Assembly: GCA_964387285.1 (NCBI GenBank)
Contig: CAYLWO010000012.1
Span: forward strand, 1-64,000
Source of the DNA: Anaerohabitans sp964387285
GTDB lineage: Bacteria; Zhuqueibacterota; Zhuqueibacteria; Residuimicrobiales; Residuimicrobiaceae
Reading direction: 5' to 3'
DNA: 64,000 nucleotides
The notes beneath the pieces were generated by a model. That model did no database searches, was not told the DNA's origin, and saw only the letters and a program-made list of their open reading frames with translations. This document shows positions 1 through 10,337 of this stretch, in pieces (positions within the stretch are counted from its first letter, which is position 1; the number at the start of each line of letters is the position of its first letter). A program made the position numbers and the translations under genes.

Positions 1-862
1 CTCTGGGCCGCGGTATGCCGATCTTGCTGCGATACAGGCCGTCGCCTTTGAAGAAAATGGCTTTTTCTTTGATCTGCAAACGATCTGCCGGGATGTCGCC
101 GAAATAGTTAGACACTACCACCGGTCCCAATTCAGATTCCGGTCCAGGGACATAGGGCGCAGCGATGACCATGGCCGGCGCCGGTGTGAACATACTCAGA
201 ATCCAGATGGACGGCAAACCGGTTTCCTTTTGCCAGTCGCTGACGCCGGTGTTGGTAATGGTGTTGATGCTCTCAAACGCCGTGGTCCTAACTCCTGCCG
301 GCAATTCCACCTGCAACAGTTGCTGAAGTTCAGGCCGGCTAAGCAAACGCACGGTGCGAATCAATTCCAGGTTAAAAACAAAATCACTGTAATTTTTAAT
401 CTCCATGCGTTTACTGAAAACCACCGATCCTGCATCCTGGCGCACGATAGTGAACGGTTCTTCGTTAAAGGGCTTGGGCGTGTACCAGTGTTCCAGATCA
501 AACGGGTCGCCTTTTTTAAAATAAAGGGCATACTGACCGCCCTCCGGGCCCAGCCAAAAACGATCTTCGCCGCCAAAAGCGTTAATGTGCGGATTGTTTT
601 GTCCGGAAGCGATCAACTCGCGATTGATCCAACCATAACTGGCGCCGCGTCCACCTTGCGCCGTACTGGTCATCACCCGTCCCTGCAGATCCGGTAAAAC
701 CGCAATCTGCGCCATGGAATCGGCGTCGGAGAGAATGATGACCGGCGTGTATTTTTTTAGAAACACGACATCGTCCTGAAAGGTGACGCCGCTGTTTGTT
801 CGGTTCTGCTGAGAACAATAAACCAGCGTCAACAGGATGCAAAGTAAAATGATTTTTTTCAT
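1..862 (-). CDS. DUF6786-like lipoprotein, 3' end cut by window edge
   Basis: The minus-strand frame is open from the ATG at 862 to the window edge (about 287 residues), so the C-terminus is missing. The N-terminus MKKIILLCILLTLVYC is a lipoprotein-type signal with Cys16 as the likely lipidated residue, although Tyr at -1 is unusual. The body has the motifs DLQGRVMTSTAQGG, YGWIN, FGGEDRFWLGPEGGQ and PHINAFGG, which I recall from the uncharacterised DUF6786 family of FCB-group lipoproteins. That assignment is from memory, and no enzymatic function is known to me. The start overlaps the stop of the upstream acetyltransferase gene by four bases (ATGA), so the two are probably translationally coupled. 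Confidence 0.7.
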   Translation of the reverse strand, partial: MKKIILLCILLTLVYCSQQNRTNSGVTFQDDVVFLKKYTPVIILSDADSMAQIAVLPDLQGRVMTSTAQGGRGASYGWINRELIASGQNNPHINAFGGEDRFWLGPEGGQYALYFKKGDPFDLEHWYTPKPFNEEPFTIVRQDAGSVVFSKRMEIKNYSDFVFNLELIRTVRLLSRPELQQLLQVELPAGVRTTAFESINTITNTGVSDWQKETGLPSIWILSMFTPAPAMVIAAPYVPGPESELGPVVVSNYFGDIPADRLQIKEKAIFFKGDGLYRSKIGIPRPR

Positions 863-1446
863 AACAGATCCAAGGTTTCTGAATTTGAATGATTTGATTG
901 CCATTCTGATCGCAGCATACCATAGACGGCGACGTCATGATACTCGCCCCATTTATAAATATGCTTGCGATAACAACCTTCATATTTCATGCCCAGTTTT
1001 TGCATCACCCGGCCGGATGCGGGATTGCTGACAAAGTAATGGGCGAAAATCCTCTCCAGTTTGATTTCCTGGAAACCGTAATCCAGAACAGCCCGACTCG
1101 CTTCACTACAGTATCCCTTACTCCAAAACGGAACGCCGATCCAATATCCCAGTTCGGCATGATGATGTTCTGCTTTTATCATCAAGGCAACTGCGCCGAT
1201 CAGCTCGTTGGTTTCTCGCAGACAAACGGCATAGGTAATCGCAGCGCCTTTTTCACGATCAAGTTGATGTGTTTTAATCCAATTCTCCGCAGCGCCGTCA
1301 GGATAGGGATGGGGAATATTGGCAGTGGTGGCAGCCACCTCCTTAGCCCCTGCCAACTTTTGCACGCGCAATCCGTCGCTGAGCACAAAGGGTCGCAGTA
1401 ATAATCTGGATGTCTGCAAAATAGGTTGATTCAGCATTACGATCAT
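859..1446 (-). CDS. GNAT family N-acetyltransferase (RimJ/RimL-like)
   Basis: This 195-residue protein has the usual length and layout of the RimJ/RimL branch of GNAT acetyltransferases, which transfer acetyl from acetyl-CoA to an amine, often a protein N-terminus or a small molecule. Visible landmarks are TSRLLLRPF near the N-terminus, the beta-strand ELGYWIGVPFWSKGYCSEA leading into the acetyl-CoA loop, and NPASGRVMQKLGMKYEG, the typical asparagine-containing C-terminal motif. The substrate cannot be read from sequence. The start could be Met1 or Met4 (MLNQPILQTSRL), the latter being closer to usual family starts. Its TGA overlaps the ATG of the following lipoprotein gene. Confidence 0.85.
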   Translation of the reverse strand: MIVMLNQPILQTSRLLLRPFVLSDGLRVQKLAGAKEVAATTANIPHPYPDGAAENWIKTHQLDREKGAAITYAVCLRETNELIGAVALMIKAEHHHAELGYWIGVPFWSKGYCSEASRAVLDYGFQEIKLERIFAHYFVSNPASGRVMQKLGMKYEGCYRKHIYKWGEYHDVAVYGMLRSEWQSNHSNSETLDLL

Positions 1447-1622
1447 CGGTTGATAAAATATCTCAATCTGAACTGCGGACCTTTTACAGCTGCCTGACAG
1501 GTCATATTACGCTATTTAAGTCCTGAATCCCTCAACCACACAATTTCCAGGCGATTACGAAATTCCATTTTACAAAACCCTGGGGATTAAAGCAATAAAA
1601 AACATCCATTAGATTTTCTTCT

Positions 1623-3416
1623 TCACCGGCGTCTATCGTTAAACCAAATCGTAAAATCATTACTGTTTACCTCCCCATCCAGGTTTAAATCTTCAACATA
1701 GTATCCCACTCGACCACTGATCGCTGCAGCGTACCACAACTCACGGTCTTGGACATCAATCCCGCCATCCCGATTAATATCACCGCCGCGGCAAGCCCAT
1801 ACGCCGTTTATTTCTACAGCCATGGCCGGATCTGCATACCTTTCACTAGCTGTTGTAAAGTCATAGGACACGAGAGCGCCGTTTAGATTCAATGCGCCGG
1901 CTGAGGTGGCGGTCAAATGATTGCGATGCTCAATAATCAGATAATAGTCGCCAGGAGGACATATCAATGTCAGATTAGCGCTATTATCGTCGTTAAACAA
2001 GAAACCATCTTGACGCAACAATACCGCTTTGCAGAGATGATCCGGACCATCGACTGTTTTGCGCAGTCGCACCAGCAGCCAATCAACAATCTGGTCAGGC
2101 AACTCGCTGATCGTTCTCGGATCCTGAGTATAGGGCGCCTGTTTGTGCAGGAAATCGGAATGCTGCAATATCGTGGTCATCTGTCCTTGAGCCGGATTAA
2201 AAGCGCCGCTGAGAAAAATTTTTACATTCAGAGTCTGGCGATAATAATCGGTAAGGGACCTTACCCATGCGGGATGAGTAGAGCCATACTCCTGGCTCGC
2301 CAGGGCACTCATGCCCTCGGTATAACCGTTAAAAGAATTATATGCCAAGCCAGCACTGCCGTTTTGTTGCACCATTGTCTGCAACGCCTGGCGCCAGGCA
2401 AGATCATAACCGTAATGCACTGATCCGGGAAACACGATGTGTGCGTCATATCCCGGCGCCACATCCTGCAAAAACGGCACCCCGCTTAATGACCAGGAAT
2501 GCGAAAAATTTTGTTTCCAATGCACCACTGCGTTGTTATCGTTGCTGCCGTACCAGACTTCCGGAATGAAACAAAAAATACCGAGTACGGATTCACTCGC
2601 TGCAAGGTAGGGCCCGGTTGCAACCGGACCGGGTTTGAAATAGCCAGGCGCATTGGTTGCACGCGGCAAGACATCCAAAAAAAATCCAATCCGCACACCC
2701 GTTGCGTTATAGACGTAATTCGCAAGATTGTTGAAACCTGCTGCAAAAGTTGCGTCATTACCGGTCAAATCAGAAGCGATATGAATGAGCGCCACCATAT
2801 AGCGCTTTTCACCCAAACGATCAAATGCCTGCGCCCAACAGCTCGCCCATTCAGGATGCTGCGCATTTTTCAGATAACGGTTGATCAATTCAATCACCTG
2901 GCTGGCCGTGCCTGGCGCCGGATGCTCGACCGAACCGGGGAATTCGCCGCGAAAAGACCAATCCGCGCGACTCTCGATAAAAGGCATAAGCAGAACCGGC
3001 CGACTCACAGCCGCAGTAAACAACTCGTCATGGCTATAGGTGGATGTCTGCATGGGTGCAGCGCCGCTGTTCCATCCGGATGAACAAGGCAGAAACCGCT
3101 CGCCCCAATAGGACATGGCAACCACATTGAATCCCAGATCGATCATCGTGGTCACGGCTAATTGACGATTCTCAATCGCCTGCGACCAGCGTAAATGCCT
3201 CAGGTCTTGAGGATGATCCGTGTAGAGGACGCGATTATCGCCCGGCGTGCATTCATAATATTGCACACCGTCGCGCGCTTGGCCGCTGAAAAAGAGAGTT
3301 GTCTTTATTGGTTGGCCGACAAAACCTGGATTAGCCAAACGGCCGCGAATTTGCGTAAAGGCATTGGTGGTGAACCAGCATGACAATAGCAAAATTATGG
3401 AGCGATGAAAATGCAT
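1623..3416 (-). CDS. Secreted protein with glycosidase-like N-terminal region, shared DWxxV module and dockerin repeats
   Basis: The start is placed at the ATG at 3416 because GGAGG lies just upstream; an in-frame start 21 bases earlier lacks this. The 597-residue product begins with a signal peptide (MHFHRSIILLLSCWFTTNAF). Residues of about 20-400 resemble uncharacterised glycosidase-like secreted domains (DUF5010 is a possibility, not certain). A C-terminal module follows (LPDQIVDWLLVRLR, GDYYLIIEHRNHL, YDFTTAS), then two dockerin-like calcium-binding repeats, DINRDGGIDVQDRELW and DLNLDGEVNSNDFTIW. The same module and repeats occur in the gene at 53340-54040. The module may be a surface or secretion address rather than part of the enzyme. 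No cohesin is visible in the window. Confidence 0.75.
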   Translation of the reverse strand: MHFHRSIILLLSCWFTTNAFTQIRGRLANPGFVGQPIKTTLFFSGQARDGVQYYECTPGDNRVLYTDHPQDLRHLRWSQAIENRQLAVTTMIDLGFNVVAMSYWGERFLPCSSGWNSGAAPMQTSTYSHDELFTAAVSRPVLLMPFIESRADWSFRGEFPGSVEHPAPGTASQVIELINRYLKNAQHPEWASCWAQAFDRLGEKRYMVALIHIASDLTGNDATFAAGFNNLANYVYNATGVRIGFFLDVLPRATNAPGYFKPGPVATGPYLAASESVLGIFCFIPEVWYGSNDNNAVVHWKQNFSHSWSLSGVPFLQDVAPGYDAHIVFPGSVHYGYDLAWRQALQTMVQQNGSAGLAYNSFNGYTEGMSALASQEYGSTHPAWVRSLTDYYRQTLNVKIFLSGAFNPAQGQMTTILQHSDFLHKQAPYTQDPRTISELPDQIVDWLLVRLRKTVDGPDHLCKAVLLRQDGFLFNDDNSANLTLICPPGDYYLIIEHRNHLTATSAGALNLNGALVSYDFTTASERYADPAMAVEINGVWACRGGDINRDGGIDVQDRELWYAAAISGRVGYYVEDLNLDGEVNSNDFTIWFNDRRR

Positions 3417-3451
3417 TTGCCTCCACTCCTGGACCATGTGATTTTAAAAGC

Positions 3452-4738
3452 TCAATCAGGTTTCAACAGATCCAATATGGCACAAGTCATGGCCAATACG
3501 CCGGTATGAATGGCCGGCGCCGGCATAATCTGGTAGAACGGTGAATGACCGGAGGGCAGCGGCAGGCCGTCGCTTTGTGCACTGGCTATTCTCTGCGGAT
3601 CGACGACGCCTAGCCAAAAAAACGCAGAGGGTATTTCACCGTCCAGGCTATACCGGGCAAAATCCTCGCCACCCATCATAGGTTTGGCCAATTCGATCCG
3701 CTTCTCGTTGATTACCTGTTTCATACTTGCCGTTACGCGGGAAACCAAAGCCGGATCATTGTGTACGGCAGGACCATGACTTAAAATTTCCACAACCGGC
3801 AAGAGTTCCTCTGCCAAATCCGCAGCCCTGCCGAGATCGCGACATATCCGCGCAATGGCAGAAAGAATTTGCTTGCGCACCGAATCCTGATAGCAACGCA
3901 CGGTCAATTGTAAAACCACCGCTTCCGGAATCACGTTGCGTTGATTGCCGCCGTGAATGGAACCCACGGTTATCACCGCTGCATCAATAGGATCGATCTC
4001 CCGACTGACAATGGTCTGCAGCGCCAGTATGATTTGCGCTGCCAACAATATCGGATCCTTGCCTTTATGGGGTGCAGCACCGTGACTGCCAATGCCTCTC
4101 ACCACAATGTCCAGGTTGGTAATGCTCGCCATGCTGTACTCGGCCGGATATCTGATGGCGCCGGCTTTCACGTCGGCAGCTGCGTGCAAAGCCAAAATAT
4201 AATCCGGCTTGCCGTATTTATCGTACAATCCGGCGCTCAGCATGGCCTGGCTGCCGGATTCGCCCACCTCTTCTGCCGGTTGACCTATCAATATCAACGT
4301 TCCGTTCCAGTGCGAACGCAGCTGCACCATCATGCGCGCCACGCCCAACAGCACGGTACAATGCAAATCATGTCCACAGGCATGCATCACCGGGACCAGC
4401 ACGCCTTCGTCGTTTTTCATTCGCACTTTACTGGCATATTCCAGGCCGGTTTTTTCTTCAATGGGTAAGGCGTCCATATCCGCGCGATACAGCAGGGTCG
4501 GGCCATCACCGTTATGCAGAATAGCGACAACACCATAACAGACATACTCTGGATTTTCATAGCGACCGAAGCGTTCGGTCACCTGATAGCCGAGATCGCG
4601 CAATTCCTCTGCCATGAAGCGAGCCGTGTTTTCTTCAAAGTGAGATAGTTCTGGCGCGGCGTGAAGTTTTTTAAAACTGCGAACCAGGTCAGGTAAAAAT
4701 GAGGTTGACAAAGCGTCAAGATGGGATGGTTCAATCAT
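3452..4738 (-). CDS. M20 family amidohydrolase (hippurate/N-acyl-amino acid hydrolase-like)
   Basis: The 428-residue length fits M20D metal-dependent amidohydrolases, which hydrolyse N-acyl amino acids or related amides and use a two-metal centre. Motifs seen are ELSHFEENTARF near the N-terminus, MHACGHDLHCTVLLG (metal-binding His and Asp), IGQPAEEVGESG (catalytic Glu pair), GIGSHGAAPHKGKDPI in the dimerisation domain, and MGGEDFARY near the C-terminus. No signal peptide is evident, so it is probably cytoplasmic. It lies 35 bases upstream of the dockerin gene on the same strand, but the products differ in cell location and a shared role is not implied. Confidence 0.9.
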   Translation of the reverse strand: MIEPSHLDALSTSFLPDLVRSFKKLHAAPELSHFEENTARFMAEELRDLGYQVTERFGRYENPEYVCYGVVAILHNGDGPTLLYRADMDALPIEEKTGLEYASKVRMKNDEGVLVPVMHACGHDLHCTVLLGVARMMVQLRSHWNGTLILIGQPAEEVGESGSQAMLSAGLYDKYGKPDYILALHAAADVKAGAIRYPAEYSMASITNLDIVVRGIGSHGAAPHKGKDPILLAAQIILALQTIVSREIDPIDAAVITVGSIHGGNQRNVIPEAVVLQLTVRCYQDSVRKQILSAIARICRDLGRAADLAEELLPVVEILSHGPAVHNDPALVSRVTASMKQVINEKRIELAKPMMGGEDFARYSLDGEIPSAFFWLGVVDPQRIASAQSDGLPLPSGHSPFYQIMPAPAIHTGVLAMTCAILDLLKPD

Positions 4739-4889
4739 GTCTTGTTATCCAGGAATCCTTTTTATATTACACAATAATACGAAACCTGGAGGGAAATGGC
4801 AAGAATAAAGCGGGGCAAAAAGTTGGTTTTATAACCAGTGTTCCCGGGAGATGGCGCTGCGGAGTGATACAAAATTCCCTTATACAGCA

Positions 4890-4970
4890 AACCGTGTCAT
4901 TGCGAAAGGAAGCACAGCAGCCGCCAAAGGGGATCATCTGCGCTGGAGTAAAGTAATCCCCTTGTACAGC
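4890..4970. repeat. Dispersed repeat family A, copy 1
   Basis: This intergenic element begins with GTGTCATTGCGAA and contains a CAAAGGGGAT..TGCGCTGGAGT.AAG.AATCCCCTTGTACA stretch. Very similar elements lie at 46178-46282 and 49519-49622. A second CATTGCGAAC start follows directly at 4979, so a truncated tandem copy may be present. The outer GGGGAT and ATCCCC parts are complementary and can form a hairpin. Confidence 0.75.
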
Positions 4971-4992
4971 AGATGTGTCATTGCGAACAAAC

Positions 4993-7457
4993 TTATTTTA
5001 ACAACAGCATCCGCCCCACCTGTATATTGTGTTCGATGGTCAATCGATAAAAATAAATTCCGCTGCCGGTATGGCCTAAATTGCACAAGATTCGATGCTG
5101 ACCTGCTTCAGCCTTTCCATCCAACAAAACCGCCACCGTCCGTCCCATGACATCATACACGGACAAATTGACTTTAGCGGATCGCTTGAGCGAAAACAGT
5201 ATGGTCGTAGAAGGATTAAACGGATTAGGATAGTTGCCCAGCAGGACAAAATCAGCCGGCATCGACTTTTCAGTAACTTGGGTCAGGACTCCGGGATCGA
5301 TCTGCGGTTGTAGATTGCCGTATTGCGTGCGATCGGCCAATTCCGCAACCGCGGCTGCCACACCGATGCTGGAAATGACTCCATGCGCACCGCTGGGTTG
5401 TAAGGCAGAGCGAATGGTAATATGATCCATAACGGCAAAAGCATTATTGTCAACTGCCTGGGGCATGGCTTGTCCGGCCATCTGTTCCACATACGAACGA
5501 TCGGGATTGAGTCGCACAAAACGGCTACCGGCCAAACGAAATCCTTCATACTGAATCAGCACATGCGGATGATCAGGCGCTGCCTGCACATGATCTTCCA
5601 TGGCCGCTTCCGCCATAAACATCAAACGGCTGTTTTTCTGGATGGCTGCACTGATCCAGTTTTCACCGTTGCGATACAACCAATAGTCATGGGTCTCTGC
5701 TGTCGTGGGAATGTGTTGCGGCGCTGTCCCAGACGGCAGATGCGCGGCTGCCGCTGCCTGCGCAACGCGCTCAGAATAGTAGGCCTTGTTGTGATATATC
5801 TGCGGAGTCAGTATGAAATCAATCCCTTGATCCGTTTGTCCGTTCTGATTGACGTCAAAATAAAAGCCACCGATAAAAGGCGTTGGCTGATTTTTATCAC
5901 TGATAACCAAGGAAGGATTATAGGCTAATAAATTCATCGACCAGTTGCCGGTATTGGCGTCATAGGCCGGATTCACAGACTGATTGATGCCGCCGTGCGA
6001 GCCGCCGGCTTCGACATTAGGCATGCCGTCGCCGACTGGCGATTCCCAATTGACAATCCAGGCCAAACCGGACAACTGCTCGCCAAAGGCGCCGGCAGCG
6101 CTGATGGTGGCATTGCCGCCATTGGACCAGCCGCACAAACCGACATTATCGTAGAGCGGCGTGATCGAGCCGGTATGATCATGCAGATATTTTCCATTCT
6201 TATCAGCCAGGCGGCCCAGAGCAAAACGGGTCACATCGCGCAACGCACGAATACACAGTTCGCCGCGATCGTCATAAATACCGCCGCTTCTGGTTCCGCC
6301 AAAACCACTGCCGGGGAAATTGAAATAAACTTGGATGAAATCCGTCAACGGGCACTCTTTGTCCGCCACGGAAATGCCGACGCCCTCCCACCCGCCGGCC
6401 ACTTGCACCACTACCGGTGAACCAACGCCGGGATAACGATGAGATTGCGGGATAATAATTTTTGCATAAAGACCGACATCCCCGGCGGTCTCTGACGGAA
6501 TAAAGGTACTGAGTGTGTCCGAAGAGGCGGAAGGCGCATGATAAACGTGTGCACGACCGGTATATTGATTTTTCCAAATCTCGATCAATTCGACAAAGTT
6601 GACAATTTTTATTTCTCCACGTTGCACCATTTCCAGCAACGGCGTCACAACCTTTTGCTCATATTCAGCAATAGCGCCGGGTGGAAAGGATTGCCCAATA
6701 TAAATGGATGCGGTCAAAATATCATTGGGATTGATTTGTCCGTTTTGGTATAGCTGTACCAATTCCTGAACACCTGTACACTGCCGGTATATTGACCAAC
6801 GCAAATAACATTGCCGTTAGGATCGTCGGTCCAATATTCATACTTGTTCTTCGGCCGCCAAATGCCCGAGGGCGCTGGATCATAGGTATGACTGGGCGTG
6901 CCCGATCCCATTAAAATGTCCCCTTTCCACTGCGTCCAGGGATAGGTTGCTCCGGCCAGAGGAACGCGAAAACGTTCCCAATCCTGATACTTTTCAGAAT
7001 AGGGATCCCAAATATGGCCGCCGATGACCGCAGTGGGAGCAACACCCAGACTGTCCATGAGATGAGCCACGTCCGCGTAATTATAACCATAATGTTCGTG
7101 TGAATGCGGATCCACAGAAAAGTCCATATCCTCTTTGAGCCAGCGAACCAGATTTTTATGATTGGTATTGGTCATGAGGTCCGGCGTTTCGAATTTAAGC
7201 ACGCCTAGCAAAAACTTCCAGTCACTTTGCCAGCAAAACGACAGGTTATGGCTTTTAATCATATTGGCAAATTCGATCAAGCCGTTGCGTTGCCGCAGAT
7301 ACGATTGCCGCGTTTGCGGATCGTTGAAATCGCCGAGAGCGCTGTCTTCATTGTGCATGAAAAGTTGCACATAAACAATGCCGCGGTCAACGGCCTGCAG
7401 ATTGGTATGCAAAAGCGCAAAGACCAGAATGAAAAGACTACGTCTCCAACAGTTCAT
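4993..7457 (-). pseudogene. Frameshifted secreted protein: deacetylase-like domain + alpha/beta-hydrolase-like domain + T9SS sorting tail
   Basis: Two overlapping minus-strand frames make one protein if a single-base indel near 6775-6800 is repaired. The upstream frame starts at ATG 7457 behind GGAGG and encodes a signal peptide (MNCWRRSLFILVFALLHTNL) and a domain with QLFMHNEDSA and DPHSHEHYGYN, reminiscent of NodB-type polysaccharide deacetylases. It runs through VICVGQYTG and then goes off frame. The downstream frame resumes with GVQELVQLYQNGQ, continues to an alpha/beta-hydrolase-like region with the nucleophile elbow GWSNGGN, and ends in a type IX secretion C-terminal domain (LLGNYPNPFNPSTTI ... 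GIYFYRL). The repaired product would be about 820 residues. The break could be a real mutation or a sequencing error, since both halves retain good coding character. Confidence 0.75.
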
Positions 7458-7627
7458 AGCGTCCTCCAAATTTTTACTATTTGCATGGCAAAAAAGAGGC
7501 CACAGAAAAGAGGATTAAATCTAACGCTATAATATCATTTCAATTGGGCGGTAAAAAGCCTCTGCGTTCTGGGAGCAAAATTGAACCTGCAGGTACATGT
7601 ATTGAACCAAGCAGAACAGCCGGGAAT

Positions 7628-7816
7628 GCGGGCGTCCCGCCCGCTCAGTCTGTCTGCCGCAGTGAGGATATGCTTAATATCCCAACATCCTGTTCATCGA
7701 TGCCGACCCTGTTTTATGTATGGAAAAATCCTTTCATTCCAGCAGGCGGGATGCCTGCGCTCCGGCCGGAACACGGCCGTCTCCACTGCGCCCCGGGAAC
7801 GCGGGCGTCCCGCCCG
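7628..7816. repeat. REP palindromes: one single and one inverted pair (REPIN-like)
   Basis: The gap between the T9SS gene and hsdM holds three REP elements with the core GCGGGCGTCCCGCCCGC. One lies at 7628-7644. Two more at 7742-7763 and 7796-7816 face each other around a 32-base spacer, the layout called REPIN. The same palindrome recurs at 11409, 11875, 12010, 16153, 18324 and 29436. A REP-associated transposase gene lies at 11478-12308, the likely mobilising enzyme. I see nothing else in 7458-7889. Confidence 0.85.
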
Positions 7817-7889
7817 TCGTAATTTTTCTTGATTATTGCTCTTTTGTTTACAAAATTATCCAATGCACTCACTTCCCAGGTAAATAATC

Positions 7890-10337
7890 ATGGCTCTGAA
7901 AAAATCCGAACTCTACTCCTCGCTCTGGTCCAGTTGCGACGAACTGCGCGGCGCTATGGACGCCAGCCAGTATAAAGATTATGTGCTGGTCCTGTTGTTC
8001 ATCAAATACGTCAGCGATAGATACAGCGGCATGCCCTATGCAGCCATCACCATTCCGCCAGGCGCAAGTTTCAAGGACATGACCGAACTTAAAGGCAAAA
8101 GCGACATCGGCGACCAGATCAACAAAAAGATCATCGCGCCTCTGGCCAACGCCAACAAGCTGTCCGATATGCCCGACTTTAACGACGCCACCAAACTCGG
8201 CAGCGGCAAAGAGATGGTGGATCGCCTGACCAACCTCATTGCCATTTTTGAAAATCCGGCCTTGGATTTTTCCAAAAATCGCGCGGACGGCGACGATATT
8301 CTCGGCGACGCCTATGAATATCTCATGCGCCACTTTGCCACTGAAAGTGGTAAAAGTAAAGGTCAGTTTTACACGCCGGCTGAAGTCAGCCGCGTCATGG
8401 CGCAGATACTCGACATCCGTCATGCCAAAACCAGCAACAGCACCACAGTCTGCGATCCAACCTGCGGCTCCGGTTCGCTGCTGCTCAAGGTCGGCGATGA
8501 AGCCACGGCCCAGGTCACGCTGTACGGACAGGAAAAAGATTCAGCCACTGCCGGACTGGCGCGTATGAACATGATTTTGCATAATCAGCCTACTGCGCTT
8601 ATCAACCAGGGCAACACGCTGGCCAATCCGTTATTTTTAGAAAAGAACGGCAACCTCAAACTCTTTGATTACGTGGTAGCCAATCCGCCGTTCAGCGACA
8701 AGCGCTGGAGCACCGGCCTCGATCCGGAGAACGATCCCTTTCAACGTTTCAAGCATTACGGCGTGCCGCCGAACAAACAGGGCGACTATGCTTATCTGCT
8801 GCACATACTGGCCACGCTGAAACCAAACGGCAAGGGCGCCTGCATTCTGCCGCACGGCGTGCTTTTTCGCGGCAATGCGGAAGCGGTTATCAGAAAAAAT
8901 CTGCTGCAACGCGGTTATATCAAAGCTATCATCGGCCTGCCGGCCAATCTGTTCTACGGCACCGGCATTCCGGCCTGCATTATTGTCCTGGACAAGGAAC
9001 ACGCTGCCGGCCGCAAAGGCATCTTTATGATTGATGCCTCCAAGGGCTTTATCAAGGACGGCAATAAAAACCGCCTGCGCAGCCAGGACATTCACAAAAT
9101 CGTGGACGCTTTTATCAGGCAGAAAGAGATTCCGCGGTATTCGCGCATGGTATCGCTGACCGAAATCAGCGACCCGAAAAACGACTATAATCTCAACCTG
9201 CCGCGCTATATCGACACGGCCGAGCCCGAAGACCTGCAGGACATCAACGCCCACCTGCACGGCGGCATACCCCATCGCGACATTGAGGCGCTGGATTCGT
9301 ACTGGCAGGTCTTTCCCGGCTTGCGCTCCACGCTGTTCAGAAAAACGGATCGCAGCGGTTACAGCGAGCTCAAAGTGGCCGGCACAGAAATCAAACCGAT
9401 GATTTTAAATCATGCCGAATTCCGCGCATTTAACAAGGCAATGAATAAACTGTTTCTAAAATGGCAGGCCCAAGTTTTGCCGTCACTGCAGGCTCTTGAT
9501 AAAAAAACCAAACCCAAAGCGCTGATTGAAAAACTTGCCGAGGATCTATTGCAGGTGTTCAGCAAGGCGCAATTGCTGGATCCCTATGACGTGTATCAAC
9601 ACCTCATGGATTATTGGACTGCAACCATGCAGGACGACGTTTACATGATCGTCAGCGACGGTTGGCGCAAAGCGGCAGAACCGCGGCGGCTTGATGATAA
9701 AGCCGGCAAGGGGAAAGAAAAACCTGATTTCATACTGGGCAAGGGTAAATACAAGGTCGAGTTGATTCCTGTTGCTTTGATCATCAACCGCTATTTCCGC
9801 ACCGAACAGGCGGCTTGCGACAAAGCGGAAACCGAGGCAACCGCTGTTCAGCAGGAACTGGAAGAATTGCTTGAAGAACACGGGGGCGAAGAGGGCTTGC
9901 TGGCAGAGGCGAGAAATGACAAGGACAAAATTACCAAAGCATCGGTGACGGCAAGATTGAAAGAGATTGAAACCGATACCGAGGCAGTTGATGAACGCAA
10001 GGTGCTCAACCAGTACCTCGCGCTTGTCGAGAAAGAAGCGCAATTAGCTGCCAGGGCTAAAGAGGAGCAGGTAGTGCTTTTAGCCAAAAAAGTTAAAAAA
10101 TACGAGAAACTTGCAGAGGCTGAAATCAAAACCCTGGTGATCGAAGACAAATGGCTGGCTGATCTGGCTGCTGCGTTGCAGGCTGAACTGGATCGCGTGT
10201 CCCAGACCCTGACCACCCGCATCCGTCAACTGGCGGAACGCTATGCCACACCACTGCCGCAGCTGATCGACCAGGTCGAAGCGCTGTCAAAGCGCGTGGA
10301 TGCACATTTGCAAAACATGGGGGCCACGTGCCTATAG
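7890..10337 (+). CDS. hsdM: Type I restriction-modification DNA methyltransferase subunit M
   Basis: HsdM methylates adenine at N6 using S-adenosylmethionine and forms the M2S core with HsdS. The N-terminal helical domain (SSLWSSCDELRGAMD, LVLLFIKYVSDRY) is typical, followed by GQFYTPAEVSRVMA, the SAM-binding motif CDPTCGSGSLLLKV, and the catalytic NPPF at residues 265-268. At 815 residues it is much longer than the classic roughly 500. The extra C-terminal 300 or so residues are rich in Glu, Lys, Ala and Leu and look coiled-coil, ending in a segment resembling the HsdM/HsdS helical interface. The stop overlaps the GTG start of hsdS by ten bases, so M and S are coupled. Confidence 0.95.
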   Translation: MALKKSELYSSLWSSCDELRGAMDASQYKDYVLVLLFIKYVSDRYSGMPYAAITIPPGASFKDMTELKGKSDIGDQINKKIIAPLANANKLSDMPDFNDATKLGSGKEMVDRLTNLIAIFENPALDFSKNRADGDDILGDAYEYLMRHFATESGKSKGQFYTPAEVSRVMAQILDIRHAKTSNSTTVCDPTCGSGSLLLKVGDEATAQVTLYGQEKDSATAGLARMNMILHNQPTALINQGNTLANPLFLEKNGNLKLFDYVVANPPFSDKRWSTGLDPENDPFQRFKHYGVPPNKQGDYAYLLHILATLKPNGKGACILPHGVLFRGNAEAVIRKNLLQRGYIKAIIGLPANLFYGTGIPACIIVLDKEHAAGRKGIFMIDASKGFIKDGNKNRLRSQDIHKIVDAFIRQKEIPRYSRMVSLTEISDPKNDYNLNLPRYIDTAEPEDLQDINAHLHGGIPHRDIEALDSYWQVFPGLRSTLFRKTDRSGYSELKVAGTEIKPMILNHAEFRAFNKAMNKLFLKWQAQVLPSLQALDKKTKPKALIEKLAEDLLQVFSKAQLLDPYDVYQHLMDYWTATMQDDVYMIVSDGWRKAAEPRRLDDKAGKGKEKPDFILGKGKYKVELIPVALIINRYFRTEQAACDKAETEATAVQQELEELLEEHGGEEGLLAEARNDKDKITKASVTARLKEIETDTEAVDERKVLNQYLALVEKEAQLAARAKEEQVVLLAKKVKKYEKLAEAEIKTLVIEDKWLADLAAALQAELDRVSQTLTTRIRQLAERYATPLPQLIDQVEALSKRVDAHLQNMGATCL

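Noticed and set aside
3417..3437. Longer N-terminus for the dockerin protein
   Set aside because: GGAGG sits just before the inner ATG at 3416, and the signal peptide starts there.
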